Below are positions 1-11,588 of a stretch of 64,000 nt of DNA, piece by piece. How positions within the stretch are numbered: position 1 is the stretch's first letter; every line of letters begins with the position of its first letter. Origin of the DNA: Desmodus rotundus (taxonomy: Eukaryota > Chordata > Mammalia > Chiroptera > Phyllostomidae); contig NC_071392.1 in the NCBI RefSeq assembly GCF_022682495.2, positions 51,175,459-51,239,458 on the forward strand, given 5' to 3'. A program made the position numbers and the translations under genes. The notes beneath the pieces were generated by a model, which was not told the DNA's origin, did not search any database, and worked only from the letters and a program-made list of their open reading frames with translations.

Positions 1-3000
1 AAAAGTAATCTATATTTTTTTCTTTCATTTAATTTCAGATTCCAGTCAATTCTGATGCTAGGATTGGAATTTCTGGACTTTCCTGGACTAGTTGGTCATA
101 ATCTCTTGTTCATTTGCTCCATGCACCTGTGCTGAGGTCCCTGGAGCAGATCCAGGATACAGAAAAAGGTGGATAGAGAGTTGATCAGTGAGTGGGGGAA
201 AGGAAGGGCTAAATGATACCATGATTACACTAAGTGAATTAAGAGAGCTGAATAGGTGCAGGCAGAGGAGTGAATTGGTAGAGAAGGCTTAGCTGGGAGG
301 GTAAGACCTGAGCTGTGCCTTGAGGAAGGGGGGGATGCAGAAGCAAACAGGGAGGGGCAGGTGCTCCTGGAAAAGGAGGCTGTAACAGGGCCAGCAGAGT
401 GTAGAGGGGTGGTGGGAGGGCAGGATGAAACAGTGAGGAGACTGGGAGGCTCCTCTGAAGGATGGAGAAGACAACTGTTAGTGAAGGCATGGAGGGTTTT
501 GAAGGCCAAGCAGAGGCACAGGGATTTGCTATGGCATACAATAGATATTCATCTTCGGTGTGGGGGAGAGTGGGGGAAAAATTGGGAGTGGTAACATTTT
601 GACATCAGTGTACAGCAGATGGTTTAAGGAAAGTAGGCAAGCTGGAGAAAAGGGAGTGGGAGATCAGGGAGACAAAAAGGACCACCTGGTCTACCTTGGC
701 AGGATAAGGACCTCTCCTAGATCAGGGGTCAGGGATTGACGTGCAAGGTGTCATGGCATTGTGAGCGAGGAAATCAAAACAGGTGTTTGGTATATGGAAA
801 ATGAAGTGTTCTGAAGAAGGGGAACGCTCCATGGCATGGTGCAGAGGGTTTTGAAAGATGTTCCATGAATGCAAAGTCTTAGTAAATGTGGCCCAATGCA
901 CAGTAACTGACTTAGCAAGAGCTTGATAAATGTTTAATGAATAAGTGACCTCGTGGACTTGGAGCAATTATCGAACACTCCAAAGGAAACATTCTCCAGA
1001 CAGCTGAAGTACAAACTGATGGATGGATATTGATATTGTCCCGTCTCATGCCCAACTCCAGCACCCACTGGGAAAAGCAAAAAAAAAAATAATAATAATT
1101 AGAAATGGTGATATTGAAGGAACAATCAGAGAGGCAGGAAAACAAGGAAAATTAGTATCTTGGGATCTTAGAATTTTGAGAAGTTTTGTGGCATCATCAA
1201 AAGCCACAGAAATCACTTTGTGGTCACTGGTAGGATTTTGGAGAGCAGAGCACGAGGACACATAGTTTGAAAACCAAGAGAAAGTTTAGATATCCTTTGA
1301 AAGAACTTCAAGACCTTCCTCTCAGTTTTCACAGACTTAAGGGTTGTGTCTCAATTACTTTTTAAACTAAAAAAGCCAACATGTGCTGCCATTAAGCAAT
1401 TTTAGGAAGGATAGCTAATGAATCACAAGTTATTTCAATGGACTATCCAGCTCATTTCAGCATTATTTATTTGGCTCTTATGAACAATTTCTCTCAACCC
1501 TGCTGTGTGCCAAGGAGTGCTGCCCATGAACAGCCAGGGTTCACCCAGCCTGGTGCTGCGTGATGGGATTATCATGAAGTTGGTCTGAAACAGGCAGGGT
1601 CAAGGATGACCAGAACCACCTGGCTCCTGAGTCTTTAAGTTTGCTAAGAGAACTTTGGTCATTATCTTCTCCATACAGCTGCCAAATATCCAATTCAACA
1701 GATCTGGGAAGAGGCTACATCATGCTGGGAAGACAGGAGCTACACAACCACACACGGAAAATGTGACTGCTCACCTCCACAGTCTGTCACAGAATGTTTG
1801 TGAGGTTTTGAGCTGGGTTTCAAGTAAAATCCAGAAGGCAGCTTGGGCTCCTTTGAAAACAGTGGTGGAGTCCTAGCAAGGGAAATCAGTTCATTTCTAG
1901 GGCTTCGAGGTGTTCGACCATGCAGTTTGTGTTGAATAAAGCCCTGAGCTTCAGTCATTTTTAAATTCATTGATTTATCATAACTTTTGCAGTTTCCCAA
2001 GGGTTTTTTCTTTAATGGAACATTGGAATGAGCCCGGGGGTCATGTGGGACTTTTCTAATAGCCTGATTATAGGCTTCTTCCTGTCATAAGAGAGGACTC
2101 CAAATTCTGAACACACACTCTCCCTGGAGCACAGAGTGGATGTGATGTTCTGCTCACTCAGAAGCTGTCGCAGCTTTTCACAAAGAGCAGTCCTTGGTGG
2201 AAGCAATGGCGGCACAGTGCCTGGAGCTGTTCCCATTCCGGGGCCCTAGCTAGGCTGAGATATTGTTAAAAATTCAAATTGCCAGAGTGTTTTGCTGAGC
2301 AAGTATATACATTGCTCAGTTTTACATGGTATTGGTAGGAGTGCAAGAAATGTGTATACTTCATAAAACCCACAAGCTTTCTTTCTCTAATTCTTTGAAG
2401 GTCCTTTAAACAATTTGAAGTTCCAAGTGGCACTAGGTTTGTAGGAGAAATCTTAAACTAAACTACAAAGGGGAGGCTTCACAGGACTTCCTGGTCCTGG
2501 CCTTTCGGAATAAAGTGGAGCTACAAACACCAATATATGACTAGGTGACATACTAGGGTGGTTTGGTGGCCCAAGAACTTGATTTAAAGTAACTAAGAAA
2601 GGGAAGTGGTAGGATCTTTCAAACTAGTAACCACAGGAAGTCCTTGAAACTAACGACTCACAGGTTCCTCAGAAAATTCACTGAAATGGAAAACATATTC
2701 TTCCTTATCTACAGGCATTTCTGGAGAATGCCACTACCTCATTCTCCTCCCCCTCATCCTCTTAATTTTCACTGCTTTGGGAAATTTAGGATCTTGACAA
2801 TTTCTGATAATCTGATAATAATCAGATTATCAACAAATAACCTGATTTCCTTTATTTGGTATATTTCTTTCAAAGGCTATACACTAGGACAAAGTAGCTA
2901 ATTAAAAGCATGTAATTTTGGAAGAATTTGTTAAATTCCTCCAGGAATGTTATGTGTGTGGGCTGCACTTATTGAAGGAGCTATGTCCTGCCCAGCTGTA

Positions 3001-3919
3001 CACTTTAGGGGTTGGTTCGGCAGCAGCGGGTGAGGAATTTCAGAGGAGCTGCTCCAGGTGATGAGCCAATGACCTTGTAGAACATCAGGTGAATTTATTT
3101 AACGACTTCTTCACTCCTAGTTTTCAACTTCTCTTGTGTACTTTTCATGTCAGGAATGGAATCCACTATAAATCTTACAATACTGCATGTTATTTGCTGA
3201 ATTATCAGTTATGCTGCTGGGTAGTGCATGTTGTTTTCTTGCACTAGACCAGAATTCGTGATGATCCAGCTTCCCTGTAAATTAGCTAGCCCTTGGAAAA
3301 ATCTTGGGTAATTGCTATTTCCCTATTAACACTTAAACATCAGAGTCAGAAATCCATCTGGAGATTTCAAACCATCAATCAGAAATACATACCAAAATTA
3401 AAAGTCTAATATAAATTCTTGATAAGCTTCATTGCATATAGAATTATATTGGCAAAAAGAGTCTAAATGAAATGGGAGGTTTTTGCTTTAAGAATCCTCT
3501 TCCATAAACAATGGTTCCTCTGATCTGTTCCATCTGATCTACTTTTCCTTTTATGTACCTAGAAACATAAACATGTCAAAAAGAAAAGTGACCATAAAAT
3601 GAGGCTGGTGTGAGAAGAAATTGTTGATTGTGAAGGTCGTCATCAGCTTTTCCGTGACGCACAGAGTGGGGGCCACAAGGGGCACCTCTGCGGGGCCTTC
3701 ATGCACAGCCATTATTCATGCTGTAGTGATTGTCAGGCAGCGGGGACCAGCAATCACTGGAATGAAGGGCCTGCAGGAAGAGAGGGGGCTCTGGAGCACA
3801 ACCGAGCAACAAGCAGATTTCTGCACAAATAACAACTCCAACTAAAACTGTCTCAAGTAGTGCACACGACTGAGACCAGCTTTCCAGAACAAAAGACTCA
3901 TCAGAAGGAACTGAGGTAA
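1..3919. other. 3' flank of AMPH, no gene recognised
   Basis: Downstream intergenic DNA. Open frames here are short and show no family resemblance. Positions 240-530 are purine-rich and may be an old interspersed repeat that I cannot classify. About 880-950 has a weak MIR-like end. A 12-bp inverted repeat lies at 2805-2832. In human the T-cell receptor gamma locus lies beyond the AMPH 3' end, but I see no V-gene exon here. Confidence 0.6.
2805..2832. repeat. Perfect 12-bp inverted repeat with 4-nt loop
   Basis: The arm TGATAATCTGAT at 2805-2816 is exactly complementary to ATCAGATTATCA at 2821-2832, separated by AATA. It could form a hairpin or cruciform. No transposon-like flanks were seen. 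Confidence 0.85.
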
Positions 3920-3939
3920 TTGCTGGAACCGACCAAAGG

Positions 3940-3945
3940 TTTATT
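3940..3945 (-). terminator. Probable AMPH polyadenylation signal AATAAA
   Basis: On the minus strand this is a canonical AATAAA hexamer 1.08 kb after the stop codon. A GT/T-rich stretch follows at about 3885-3905, as expected for a downstream element. No other canonical hexamer was seen between it and the stop. Confidence 0.6.
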
Positions 3946-4483
3946 GGGAATGACAAGCACTGAGAACATTATTGTTACAGATGATTTATGGACACAGCAT
4001 ATATCACCTATATTATTTTTAGGACAATCTTGAAGATGAGTTGCACAAATATAAGGAGCTCCTTTTACATGTTCTTTTGGGGTGGGATTATATGCCCCAT
4101 TGTCTAGCCAATCTCAGAAAGGCAGAAGTTAAGTTCGCTGCTCATCCCCAGTAGCCTGCCTCCAGCTGCAGCATCTGGACATCTAGAGCACCAGGCTCTG
4201 CCTTCTCCATGAAGACAGCAGCTCTGACATGCTATCTGTCATCACACCCTGAAAAATGCACATTGCGAACACAGATATGGTCAACTTTTTTGGCAATGGG
4301 AATGCTAGTTTGTTCTGAGGCAAAACTGCAATTGTAATTAATGCCATATTGAATAAGAGCGATGCATGTATCAATGACACTTGAGAGGCAAATGGCTACC
4401 ATGGAAGGGAAAGAAAGCAACTATGTGTATGTCATTTTGTGCATACACACTCATTCAGGAGTGATGGGAACTAGCTTGTGTGA

Positions 4484-4518
4484 CTGTGTGTGTGTGTGTG
4501 TAGAAAGAGAGAGAGAGG
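4484..4518. repeat. (TG)n/(AG)n microsatellite in the 3'UTR
   Basis: A TG dinucleotide run is followed by AGAGAG in the inferred AMPH 3'UTR. It is short and likely length-variable. Confidence 0.8.
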
Positions 4519-5021
4519 TTTTGAAAAAGAACATCAAAAACTTCTGCAGCACTTTAGTTTGGAACACAGTAAACTTGAAAAGAGGAGAGAGAGATCACAA
4601 ATGCACGGGCTCACACCTGCACTGGGGAGTAAGATAACCTTGTACTACAGGGTAATTCATCATGTCTTCTGCGGGGCAGCCTCTCAGTACCACACACTTG
4701 GTGCAGAGAAATTAAGGTTCTGGTCTGGAGAAAACTACTTTAGAATTGGTGGGACGGAATCAAGTACCAGAGTCTCCACAGCTTGGACAAAGCGCAAACA
4801 AACCCTTTGTTAATAACATAAGGACCACTGAGGACTTTCTCCTTCATTTACTTTTTTTCCTTACACTCCTTAGCACACACACTCCATTGATATGTCCTTC
4901 CAAGCTTTGTCTGGCATCAGGCTGTAAATCATCAGGAGTGTAAGAGCAGAAGTGAATTCTGCAGGTTTTCATGAGGGTTTAAAAACCCCCAAACCAGGCC
5001 CTTTCTACGATAGTTTTGGCC

Positions 5022-5129
5022 CTAAATCAGGCGCTGGGTGAAGTTCTCTGGAAAGAGGCCTTTGTAGGTGGTGAGATCTCTGTACTGGAGCCAGTCTGAT
5101 TCCTTCACTCCTACCAGCCAGCCCGCATC
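5022..5129 (-). CDS. AMPH: AMPH last coding exon: C-terminal half of SH3
   Basis: Thirty-five codons plus TAG. The exon starts [11 protein letters not shown] after a TTGCAG acceptor and ends with [12 protein letters not shown]. It supplies the SH3 strands carrying the conserved W of the proline-binding groove (the W of GWLVG) and the ALYDY-partner P-N-Y/F motif (here PENF). Together with the exon at 10267-10368 it completes the SH3 fold, which binds the dynamin and synaptojanin proline-rich domains. Compared with human from memory there is A-to-T in the DLATYKG segment, and the tail differs (TQRLI versus TRRLD). The stop is followed by the inferred 3'UTR. Confidence 0.97.
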   Translation of the reverse strand, partial: DAGWLVGVKESDWLQYRDLTTYKGLFPENFTQRLI

Positions 5130-6384
5130 CTGCAAGACAAAACAAGGCTTTCAAGGTCCAACTACTGAAAAGTCTGCACTGCCAATAATTAACAAAATAA
5201 TTTGTGAAATCAGTGTTGTGGTTCTGCACCAAGACGTTACATTGCATGTAAGCTGCTGTGCTGATACAGTGGGAAAGCTAATTGAAGGTTAATGTTGATA
5301 TTACAATTTGTATAAAGTACACTTAATTGACATGAGCTGTTAAGAAGGAGAAAAGGATTAGAATCACAGCCAGTACAAAGACAGGAACACCATGGAAGGG
5401 ACATCATGCACAGGAACACTCCCTGTCCTGTGGGTCATGGTGAAAAAAGGCTTGAGGATCCCTGGGTTAGAATAAAGTGCTGACGAAGCCACAGAAGGTC
5501 TTGTATTTCATCCTGAACCACTTGCTGATGAGAAACAACGCTGTCGTGCTTTCGCCCAGCTCACATCAAGTAACCCAAATAAACCACCTTATACCAGGCT
5601 TATCAATAATAACAGCCTGTTGTGTTACCTGATATTTCTGTTGTGTTTGTTGCTGCTGTTTTCTAATTTTTCAAGTTTACATAGTACAAAGCAGTTTGTT
5701 GGCATGATGGTCCTGTTGGGAACATTCATATGATCTGTATAAACTATTCCTTATAAACATTTGTGTATCTCATAGAAGGGCCATCATGGAAATGCAGACA
5801 TGCAGTGAAAGAAAGGTTAAAGATCCCACCCCTGTGCGGTCATACAGCATTGGAGACTGTATGTAAAACTGAGAAATGGAGTCTGCCATCTGACCTTGGC
5901 CTGTGGAAGATAAGCAGAGCCTAAATGGAAGAGCTGAGGTAAAGGGACAATATGAAACATAAGGACCATATGAGGCAAAACTGGTGGAGAATGACTGTCT
6001 TTACTATGCTACCTAATCCCCTGAAGCAATCCCTCTCAAGATGAGGGATGGCCAGATTTAACCCAAACCAATTCCCAAAAAAGTTCAAGGTCATAAGATA
6101 AAATGAGGACTCAAAAATTAAATAAAGAAGCTGAACACATTCCCTTGTCATAAATCTGAGACTTTAAATAGATGCTGCTAAATAGACAAAAATATAAGCA
6201 TTTAGACAGGACAATTTTTGAAGGCAGGAAAAAAGATTGAGAAAAAGATGACAACAAAATAACTAATAATATCCTAGCTCATGACAAAAATTATAATGTT
6301 AAAATTTTTGTGTTATATATGTGAAGAACAAAGTTATACCTAAAGTAAAGGGTGATAACTAAATATTGTCTTTCTATCTTATTC

Positions 6385-6490
6385 TATTTTTTCAATTAAA
6401 GTTATTGGGTTAACATTGTTAATAAGATTATATGGGGTTCAAGTGTACATTTCTATGATGCAAAGTATTTTCTAAATATCTAGTAAGCAA
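6385..6490 (-). mobile_element. Old L1 3'-UTR fragment
   Basis: The stretch contains TTAACATTGTTAATAAGATT and the following 'gttcaagtgtacatttctatgatgc', which resembles the mammalian L1MA-type 3' end read in antisense. It is short and diverged, and the borders are approximate. Confidence 0.5.
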
Positions 6491-7191
6491 ATAAAAGGCC
6501 ACATTTCCCCCATACGTGTCTATATTTTACATTTGACTTTATTTACTATGAGTGAAAATTAATGGTGTCAAGTAGAGTCATACATTTTTTAACTGTTTAC
6601 TTAAAGAAAAAAAAGTAAAGGACTCGCACAAACCTATAATGAAGATATACTTTAACATGTGTGTGATGAAATGCAATTTATATAGTAAAGTGAAGAATAT
6701 TATTACCAATATCAAACTTTAGTTGAGGAAAATACATAAAATTAAATTTTAACTGTTTAAAATTGCAGTAGACTAAGAATTTTCAGTTTTGGTAATGGTA
6801 AAATAGCTTGTATCAGACAAAGGCTTATTCCCAGAGCAAATATAAGCTCTAAAATAACTTGAATTTGTACTTATATATACCTAAAATATATATGTATAGC
6901 TATACAGAAGTATTTATATAGAGAAATTCCATTTGTTACAAAATATGGAATGTAAAATGTAAGCTAATACAAAGTTGTTAAAAATAAAGGGGTGGCCCAT
7001 ACATAACATCTGTGTGAAGGCACTGAGAGTAAGCAAGAGCAGACAGTGTCAGAGAATATTTAATGCTGGGAGGTGGGGTGCTGCCCAGGGGAGACCTGTG
7101 CTGGCATAGCCTCCCCCTGTGGATGCTCCTCCCTCTGTGTGGTTTGGGGCATGCAGAGGAGAGAGCTTCCAGCTGCCAGAGCAGCGGCACT

Positions 7192-7245
7192 TCTTTTTTA
7201 ATTTTTTAATTATTTTATTGTTGTTCAATTACAGTTGTCTGCTAT
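7192..7245 (-). mobile_element. Very short 5'-truncated L1 3' tail
   Basis: The T-rich start followed by ATTGTTGTTCAATTACAG TTGTCTGC matches the 3' end of the young L1 at 56410. Only about 50 bp remain. No clear target duplication was found. Confidence 0.7.
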
Positions 7246-7808
7246 GGGTCACATCTCAAAACAGAGAGAGCTTTGGAGAAAGTTCCCCAAACAGGCAGAG
7301 TAGCTCCCCTGAAACCCTGAGTGGTCCTCCAGCTGTGAATGCATCAGGGGTACCCCAGGGAGTCTGGGGAAAGCAGAAAAGAGAGAGAGGATGAGGAGAG
7401 ATTCAGGCAGTGGAGAGGAGGCAGAGTTTAGAGTTCATCAAGTTAGGGGGCTTGATAAACCCTTTGGGGTTTCTATTGAAATTCCAGATAGGGTGTGTCT
7501 TAGAGGTAGAGACCATGGCCCAGGACTGGGAATTTATCCTAAGAATAAGGCAACATTGAAACAGACCCACGTTAAAAAAGCATAAAACACACTTGCATGA
7601 ATTCAAGGTAATCAACCAGTAGTTTGATGCCTACTGGAAAAAATAATCTTTACAGATAGAAAATAGAATCCAGTCTTTATAATGTATTGCACACTGTGTC
7701 CAGTACCAATCAAAGCAAATTCTACAGGTGAAGGACAGAAAAGAAAAGAAAGAAAGAAACAGGTAAATGTGATCAAATGATAAAAAGCAATCAATAAAAA
7801 TGTGTCCT

Positions 7809-7983
7809 AGACAGGGGGAGGGTAAGAATAGTGTAGGAAATGTAGAAGCCAAAGAACTTATAAGTATGACCCATGGACATGAACTATAGGGGGGGAATTT
7901 GGGAGGGAGGGGGTGGGCAGGATGGAGTGGAGTGAGGGGGGGGAATGGGACAACTGTAATAGCATAATCAATAAATATATTAG
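7809..7983 (+). mobile_element. 5'-truncated HAL1/L1 3' end with target duplication
   Basis: These 175 bp are the reverse complement of the 3' end of the HAL1 at 25899-27914, sharing the G-rich stretch and the CATAATCAATAAATATATT tail. They are flanked by the perfect 13-bp direct repeat AAAAATGTGTCCT at 7796-7808 and 7984-7996. This is a classic 5'-truncated retrotransposition product, oriented opposite to AMPH. Confidence 0.88.
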
Positions 7984-8039
7984 AAAAATGTGTCCTGATA
8001 TGGCCCACCTTTTAGAGTTAGCAGTAAGAAATTTAAAGC

Positions 8040-8715
8040 AGTTATTATAAATATTCATGTACTGAAATTAAAAGATGGTAATAATGAGGACAGAAGAGAA
8101 ATCTCAGAAAGGAGATGAAAACTATATAAGAGAATAACATAGAAATTATAGAATTATGTAGATAACATCCTAAGTAAAAAAGTCACAGGATAAGCTTCAC
8201 AACAAATTCAAAGTAGTAGGAGAAAGGGTCACTCTACTTGAAAGACATGTCAATAGAAATTACCCAACCAGAGTACCAGAGAGCAATAAATATTGAACAA
8301 GAAAGAATACTCTGAGATATCTAAAAGTCCAACAAATATAGAATTGTAGACAGAAAAAGAGGAGAAAGACAAACATTAAGAGATAACAGCTGAAAGTCTT
8401 TCAAATGTAGTGAAAGACATCCTGATACAAGTCTAAGTTGCTCAGTGAATCTCAAGCATGAAAACCATGAAAAAAACAAGAACTAAGCACATTACATTTA
8501 GAATGATGAAACATGATACCGACAAGTTCTCAAAATCTGTCAGGGCAAAAGTCACAGTATAAGTACTTTTAAAGTGTGGAAGGAAAAAAGTTAACTCAGA
8601 ATTTTTTTTCTCTAGGGAAAAAATGTTTAAAAATAAACACGAATAAAATTTTCAGATAAACAAAAGCTGAGCTGAGGAATTACTGCCAGTAGATCTGCAC
8701 TCCAGGAATTGGTAA
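8040..8715 (+). mobile_element. Ancient L1 5'/ORF1-region fragment
   Basis: A-rich, diverged sequence. Near its right end is the L1 ORF1-like stretch 'ttttcagataaacaaaagctgag', followed by a segment resembling '..caccagtagacctgcactacaag..'. No open frame remains. The family assignment is from memory of L1M consensus and the borders are approximate. Confidence 0.55.
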
Positions 8716-8719
8716 AGGC

Positions 8720-8797
8720 TTTTTTTTTTTTAAACTCACCCAAGGCTGTACTTTTTTCATTGCTTTCAGAGAGAAAGGAAGGGAGAGAGCGATTAAG

Positions 8798-8837
<40 letters not shown>

Positions 8838-8996
8838 TCAATGTTAGAGAGAAACATCGATTGGTTGTCTTTGTGTACACACCCTGACTGGCGCTTCAAC
8901 TACAACCTGTATATGTGCCATGGCTGGGAATCAAACCCATGACCCTTGGGTCTATAGGATGATGCTCCCACCTGCTGAGCCACACCAGCAAGGGCA
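8720..8996 (-). mobile_element. VES SINE (bat tRNA-derived), antisense
   Basis: Read on the minus strand it begins with the tRNA-related head (about 8996 downward: TTGCTGGTGTGGCTCAGCAG, the A-box region) and has a B-box-like GGTTTGATTCC near 8925-8935. A TC-rich body and an A-rich tail (T run at 8720-8731) follow. This arrangement is typical of the VES family of microbats. The body contains an expanded GA/TC tract at about 8800-8833. It is not a functional tRNA gene. Confidence 0.88.
8800..8833. repeat. (GA)n microsatellite inside the VES SINE
   Basis: About 17 uninterrupted AG units, evidently expanded from the TC-rich body of the SINE. Confidence 0.9.
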
Positions 8997-9049
8997 AGGC
9001 CCTTTTCCCTCTTAATTTCTTTAAAAGATAGCTTATGATTAATGTTAAA

Positions 9050-9510
9050 ATCGTAAATGTGTATTTTATAATGTTTTATAAGTTTATAATATATTTTATA
9101 AGTTTAGAATGGGGTATTTGAGATCATCGCTTTTGCCTGATATTGTTAATATATGCTTTGTCATTTTCTTTGTCTGTTTGAAGAGTATTTCTAGGGTTTC
9201 AACAATTTTATGAATCTGGTTACAGAACATTTGGCTTTATTAACATTTTTTACTGTCTTTTTTATTGCATCCATTTGTGAATTCTTTGTTACTTTTTCCT
9301 TCTATGCACATTGTACTTAATTTTATCTATTTTTATCTTCTTAGGCTGAAAAGCTAGAAATTAATGATCACTATGAGATATTTTTAACTTACTCTTATTT
9401 CTTTGACCCATGGTTTATTTAGCAATGTATTTTTAAATTTTTTGATTATTTAAGGATCTTACAGATATTTTATTATTATTAATTTGTAACTTAGTTTTAT
9501 TGTGGTAGAG
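9050..9510 (-). mobile_element. Ancient L1 ORF2 fragment
   Basis: The antisense signature 'tttgacccatggtttatttagcaatgtatttttaaat' and the following segment with 'attgtggtagaga' match the endonuclease/RT linker of old mammalian L1s. It is highly diverged with no usable frame, and the borders are approximate. Confidence 0.55.
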
Positions 9511-10266
9511 ACTCCTGTTTGCTTGACCCAGCACCCGATCTTTCTGGGTAAGTGTATTATCAAGAAAAGGAACCAAACATGGGACATGCAAATCTTAACC
9601 TCAAACATAGTGACTTTACTATATGGAGGAAGATTCATATATTTCTTTGAGAAAATTACAGAAGTTATAGCTCTTCTCTCCGGAAAAACACACTGACAAA
9701 TACATTTACACATTTTGCATGCCATTTCAGGGGCTCACAAATCTTATGAAGAAGAGCAAAATGGAGTTCTGAGCTCCTTAGCATCAGACCACTATGCTTT
9801 TTATGTCCCTGGAGGTTATTTTTAAAAAAGAATCTTTTAGAAAGGATATATAATTTAAACATTGTGCAATGCAAGGATTGTTATGTGGACAGTTCAGATG
9901 AGTTTTGACAAATGCATACCATGTATAACCAAAGCCCCTATCAAGATATAAAACATTTCCATCCCCCAGACGTCTCCTCATAATCTTTGTCAGACTCAAC
10001 ACCTTTATAGGCAACTACCTGTGAAGGGGGACTTGTAGTGCACATGGTCAGTGTCTGCATTTCCTGCGGACTGGTGATTCACATACAATGTAATTGCATC
10101 CCAAACCTAAAATGTGTAATGTACTGTGGTCATAAGTCCTTAACGCCGTGTCAGAGCTGCCCTGCAGCATCTCAGAAAATGAAATGTCTTTAGGAAGTCA
10201 CTGTGCCCAGCTGACCCTCAGGGAAACCAAATGTAGCCTGTAGCACTTTCCAATCTCATCTTTTAC

Positions 10267-10368
10267 CTGGTCAGCCTCCGAATCCGAGGGGACCACCAAC
10301 ACCACGTCACCCCTTTGTAAGGTAAGTTCATCAGAATTTGCTGCCTCAAAGTCGTGCAGTGCTTCCAC
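10267..10368 (-). CDS. AMPH: AMPH exon: N-terminal half of SH3
   Basis: Thirty-four codons, beginning VEALHDFEAANSDEL and ending VVPSDSEADQ, between a TTGCAG acceptor and a GTAAAA donor. ALHDF is the ALYDY-type SH3 motif. The acidic ANSDEL segment is the RT loop that contacts arginine in PxRPxR ligands such as the dynamin proline-rich domain. The n-Src loop follows, and the domain is completed by the last exon. Compared with human from memory the only difference is VET to VEA at residue 3. The near-identity indicates strong purifying selection and a functional gene. Confidence 0.98.
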
Positions 10369-11496
10369 CTGCAAGATTACAAAAGAACTGATTAATGTTA
10401 TAAAGGAAAATAGAGGTCAAATCTGCCTCCCAGTCAGATGATCCACAGGCACTCTTACCAGCATCTCCACGCTGGATGAAAATGAAGACATGCATCACAC
10501 CCCAAAGAAGGCCTCTGAAGTCAGAAAGGAAACCCTCTTCTCTGTTTACTTAAAACATCCGATTCTCCCAGACTGATGTTGAGGTATGTAGTCTTGTAAC
10601 ACCTTCTCTAGAGTTGATATGTCATGTATTAATTAGTTTAATTTGTCATATTTTGCTATAGATTTGCACTTTATTATCCTTGATGATTGATAAATTGTTT
10701 TAAATAATAAAGAATAAAAATTAAAAATTGTTTGTTTTTTAACCTGAATTAAAAATGCTTAGCTGAATGTTCCTCTAACCACAGTGTCTATCATATTGGG
10801 AACACTATCACTATTATGATAAAGTTACTATTTAATCAAACCTGTGTTCAATCTCTTTGTAAAAAAACTTCCTTCTTTCCCTATCCTGCCTTTTAAACAT
10901 GACAATCTGTTTCTATTTCCCTTTGTTGAAATATTTCTTTAAAATTTGATCATGGAAAATTTAAAAAGTAGAAAGAATAATAAAATGAACCCCCTTTATG
11001 GAGCTTGAATTTTCTGTAGTCACACCCAGGTTTATTTCTTTCATGTCCCACCCCTCAACCCCACTCATGAGATTAAATAACCAGCTTTTAACATCCATGT
11101 TTTGCATGTAGAATCATAAACTGTAAGAGCAGGAAATTAATATATTATCTGAAAATTCATTTTTCAGATTAAAACCTGAAGCCCAAAGAGAGGGGTGAGT
11201 GCTGTTCCTAGCGCCCACTGAGGTTAGTGAGGGAAGCCTGGACCGGCCCAGCCAGGCCTGGCCTCCAGTGGCACACACATTGCACCCTTGATTTCTTGTA
11301 CTCTAGGATGAAACACAGCGGGACACAGGTCCCCACTAGCCACAGGTTTAGTTTTCCCTTCACATAATGCATTCATAGCTCCATTACATCCAGCCACCCC
11401 CATTCGAGTAGCAAGTCTGCAGTAACTGTCAGATGAGCAGAGAGAGTAGAAAAAGATTATGACTATTCAATCCCACCCCCATAAAAAACAAAAAAA

Positions 11497-11510
11497 TTAA
11501 TACTTTTTTA
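11497..11510. repeat. L1 target-site duplication, left copy
   Basis: TTAATACTTTTTTA is repeated exactly at 17380-17393 and brackets the L1 precisely. Confidence 0.9.
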
Positions 11511-11588
11511 ATTTTTAATTTTTTAACTTATGTTCAGTTACACTTGTCTGCATTTTCTCCCCATTCCTCCAGCCCACCCCAGCCAGTC

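Larger units (their letters stand above)
3920..5021 (-). other. AMPH: AMPH 3' untranslated region (inferred)
   Basis: The segment runs about 1.1 kb from the stop codon to just past the first convincing AATAAA on the minus strand (3940-3945). That length agrees with the roughly 1-kb 3'UTR I recall for human AMPH. It carries a short TG repeat and AG-rich stretch at 4484-4518. The low-coordinate end is approximate because the cleavage site cannot be read directly. Confidence 0.6.
5130..10266 (-). other. AMPH intron splitting the SH3 domain
   Basis: This 5.1-kb intron is mostly repeat: old L1 tail (about 6385-6490), short L1 tail (7192-7245), a truncated HAL1/L1 end with target duplication (7809-7983), an ancient plus-strand L1 (about 8040-8715), an antisense VES SINE (8720-8996), and an ancient minus-strand L1 fragment (about 9050-9510). 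Positions 5130-6380 show nothing recognisable. Positions 9830-10020 look like an old interspersed repeat. Confidence 0.75.

Noticed and set aside
1..3919. T-cell receptor gamma V gene downstream of AMPH
   Set aside because: Expected nearby by human synteny, but no V-exon signature (Cys-Trp-Cys spacing, recombination heptamer/nonamer) was seen.
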